Part shown: piece after piece, positions 30,367 through 31,293 of the stretch
Layout of the letters: each line of letters opens with the position of its first letter
Numbering within the stretch: the first letter of the stretch is position 1
NCBI GenBank assembly: GCA_002314715.1
Contig: DCGY01000006.1
Location: 1 to 31,293 of the forward strand
DNA from: Lachnospiraceae bacterium UBA1766
Lineage (GTDB): Bacteria; Bacillota; Clostridia; Lachnospirales; Lachnospiraceae
Length of the DNA: 31,293 nt
Direction of reading: 5' to 3'
The notes under the pieces: model-generated
What the model was told of the DNA's origin: nothing
Seen by the model: the letters and a program-made list of their open reading frames with translations, nothing else
The model's database searches: none
Made by a program: the position numbers and the translations under genes

Positions 30367-30403
30367 TTCGGGACGAAAATGCTACTACTTGCCAGTTCCC
30401 GAA
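30367..30403 (-). other. Hairpin in the 5' leader of the D-lactate dehydrogenase mRNA
   Basis: TTCGGGA (30367-30373) and TCCCGAA (30397-30403) form a 7-bp stem with a 23-base loop in the predicted leader of about 112 bases. There is no T-run after it, so it is not an obvious terminator. A role in mRNA stability or regulation is possible. It does not match a Rex-type TTGTTA/TAACAA operator. Confidence 0.45.
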
Positions 30404-30447
30404 AAACAAGATAAAATAATGCTTTAGACGTTGGTTTGTCTGCTTCT

Positions 30448-30476
30448 ATTATAGCCTTTCCGTGCTCTACTTACAA
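30448..30476 (-). promoter_or_regulatory. Predicted sigma-A promoter of the D-lactate dehydrogenase gene
   Basis: On the minus strand TTGTAA (30476-30471) and a perfect TATAAT (30453-30448) are separated by 17 bases. Transcription would begin near 30441 and give a long leader before the ATG at 30328. Confidence 0.85.
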
Positions 30477-30526
30477 GAAATGAGGCCGGAGAAACCAAGT
30501 ATATTTTACGGAATGCGAGTGAGAAA

Positions 30527-31231
30527 ATGAACGATTTTAAACAAGGAATAAAGGACGGTATCCCTATAGCGTTGGGGTATTTGGCAGTAAGCTTTAGTGT
30601 AGGCATTATGGTAATTGCATCGGGTCTTAACTGGTTCCAGGGGGCGGTTATGAGCCTTAGCAACGTAACCAGTGCAGGGCAGTTCGCGGGAATTCAGGTG
30701 ATTGCCGCCGGCGGTACCATATTGGAATTAATCCTTACCCAGGTGATTATTAACTTGCGTTATGCGCTTATGAGTCTTTCTTTATCCCAAAAGCTGGATG
30801 AATCCGTTACCCTTTGGCAGCGCCTTGTGATTGCGTTTGCAAATACGGATGAAATATTTGCGGTGGCAATGGCACACCAAAAAAGTGTAACCTTTCGGTA
30901 TATGCTGGGACTTCAGAGCCTGCCGATTCTTGGTTGGGTTATTGGTACGATTTTAGGGGCGGTGGCTTGCAATCTAATGCCTTCTTCCTTAAGCATTGCC
31001 ATGAATGTTATGCTGTACGGTATGTTTATCGCAATCGTGGTACCGGTAGCCAAGGAAAAGTGTCCGGTGTTGATTGCCGCGGCGTTGTCTGTCGGACTTA
31101 GCTGTCTGTTTTATTATATCCCGATTTTAAAGAGTGTATCCACGGGAATGTCTATTATTATTTGCACCGTTGTGGCGGCCGGTGTTTGCGCGGCATTGTT
31201 TCCGGTGGAAAAGCAGGAGGGGGAGGAATAA
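30527..31231 (+). CDS. azlC: AzlC-family branched-chain amino acid exporter, large subunit
   Basis: The 234-residue protein has six to seven membrane helices and the AzlC pattern: GIKDGIPIALGYLAVSFSVG, AGQFAGIQVIAAG, INLRYALMSLSLSQKL, and ANTDEIFAVAMA. With AzlD it forms a two-subunit exporter for branched-chain amino acids and analogues such as azaleucine. Its stop overlaps the azlD start by one base (TAATG). The start at 30527 has only a weak ribosome site (GAGTGAG). Confidence 0.95.
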   Translation: MNDFKQGIKDGIPIALGYLAVSFSVGIMVIASGLNWFQGAVMSLSNVTSAGQFAGIQVIAAGGTILELILTQVIINLRYALMSLSLSQKLDESVTLWQRLVIAFANTDEIFAVAMAHQKSVTFRYMLGLQSLPILGWVIGTILGAVACNLMPSSLSIAMNVMLYGMFIAIVVPVAKEKCPVLIAAALSVGLSCLFYYIPILKSVSTGMSIIICTVVAAGVCAALFPVEKQEGEE

Positions 31232-31293
31232 TGGTTTACTTTTATATTTTCATTATGGCGATTGTAACCTACCTGATTCGAATGATTCCCCTG
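31231..31293 (+). CDS. azlD: AzlD-family protein, N-terminal start only (3' truncated by the window)
   Basis: The window ends after 21 codons. The encoded start, YFYIFIMAIVTYLIRMIPL, matches the first helix and R-x-x-P-L motif of AzlD. The one-base overlap with azlC fits the usual azlCD pair, and GGAGGGGGAGG precedes the ATG. Confidence 0.85.
   Translation, partial: MVYFYIFIMAIVTYLIRMIPL

Noticed and set aside
1..31293. CRISPR arrays, insertion sequences, tRNA genes or prophage genes
   Set aside because: I found no regularly spaced direct repeats, transposase or integrase motifs, and no tRNA-like cloverleaf sequence.

Overview
The window looks like a chromosomal segment of a Gram-positive, low-to-moderate GC anaerobe of the Lachnospiraceae (Clostridia; Roseburia/Agathobacter/Butyrivibrio-like). 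This is inferred from strong AGGAGG-type ribosome sites, sigma-A promoters of the TTGnnn-N17-TATAAT type, a short tadA-linked SRP RNA, two oxygen-sensitive radical-SAM activases, and a protein with a C-terminal domain typical of this family. No species can be named from sequence alone.

Layout. Positions 1-2691 are a housekeeping-like flank: the 3' end of a codon-optimised sugar-ABC ATPase gene with a strong terminator, a CdaR/PucR-type regulator, and a Lachnospiraceae-type protein of unknown function. From about 2.7 to 22.6 kb there is one long run of plus-strand genes, tightly packed and often overlapping. It starts after an extended -10 promoter. It encodes a Pel-like exopolysaccharide machine: an SDR-PelD fusion, a PelE-like protein, a large polytopic membrane protein, a DUF2194/PelA-position protein, PelF and PelG. 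These are followed by a DUF2304 protein, GT4 and GT2 glycosyltransferases, a DUF4832-type protein, a Stealth phosphotransferase and a Wzx-type flippase fused to a nucleotidyltransferase domain. The run is bracketed by two small PqqD-like proteins and ends with a cytosolic two-component system.

From 22.6 to 26.7 kb follows a peptide-export-like module. A 139-residue protein with a RiPP-like leader has its own promoter and terminator. It is followed by an ABC exporter, a PqqD/HPr-kinase-like fusion on the minus strand, and a soluble S26-type peptidase transcribed divergently from a palindromic promoter region. The combination of PqqD, HprK-like kinase, NTP_transf_5, S26 peptidase, ABC exporter and leader-bearing peptide is known in outline from RiPP neighbourhoods, but no lasso cyclase or other recognised RiPP cyclase is present.

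From 26.7 to 31.3 kb the window returns to core functions: a PflX-type radical SAM protein, SRP RNA (ffs) with its own promoter inside the 3' end of tadA, tadA, an NrdG-type activase, D-lactate dehydrogenase, azlC and the start of azlD.

Working hypothesis: the 2.7-26.7 kb block is one surface-assembly island. In it a c-di-GMP-gated Pel-like synthase and a phosphoglycan pathway (Stealth, flippase) are physically and perhaps functionally coupled to a PqqD-dependent peptide-modification/export system. The sensor kinase starts with the same KKYxKPxI motif as the exported peptide, which hints at shared recognition. The coupling is inference; the gene content and motifs are visible.
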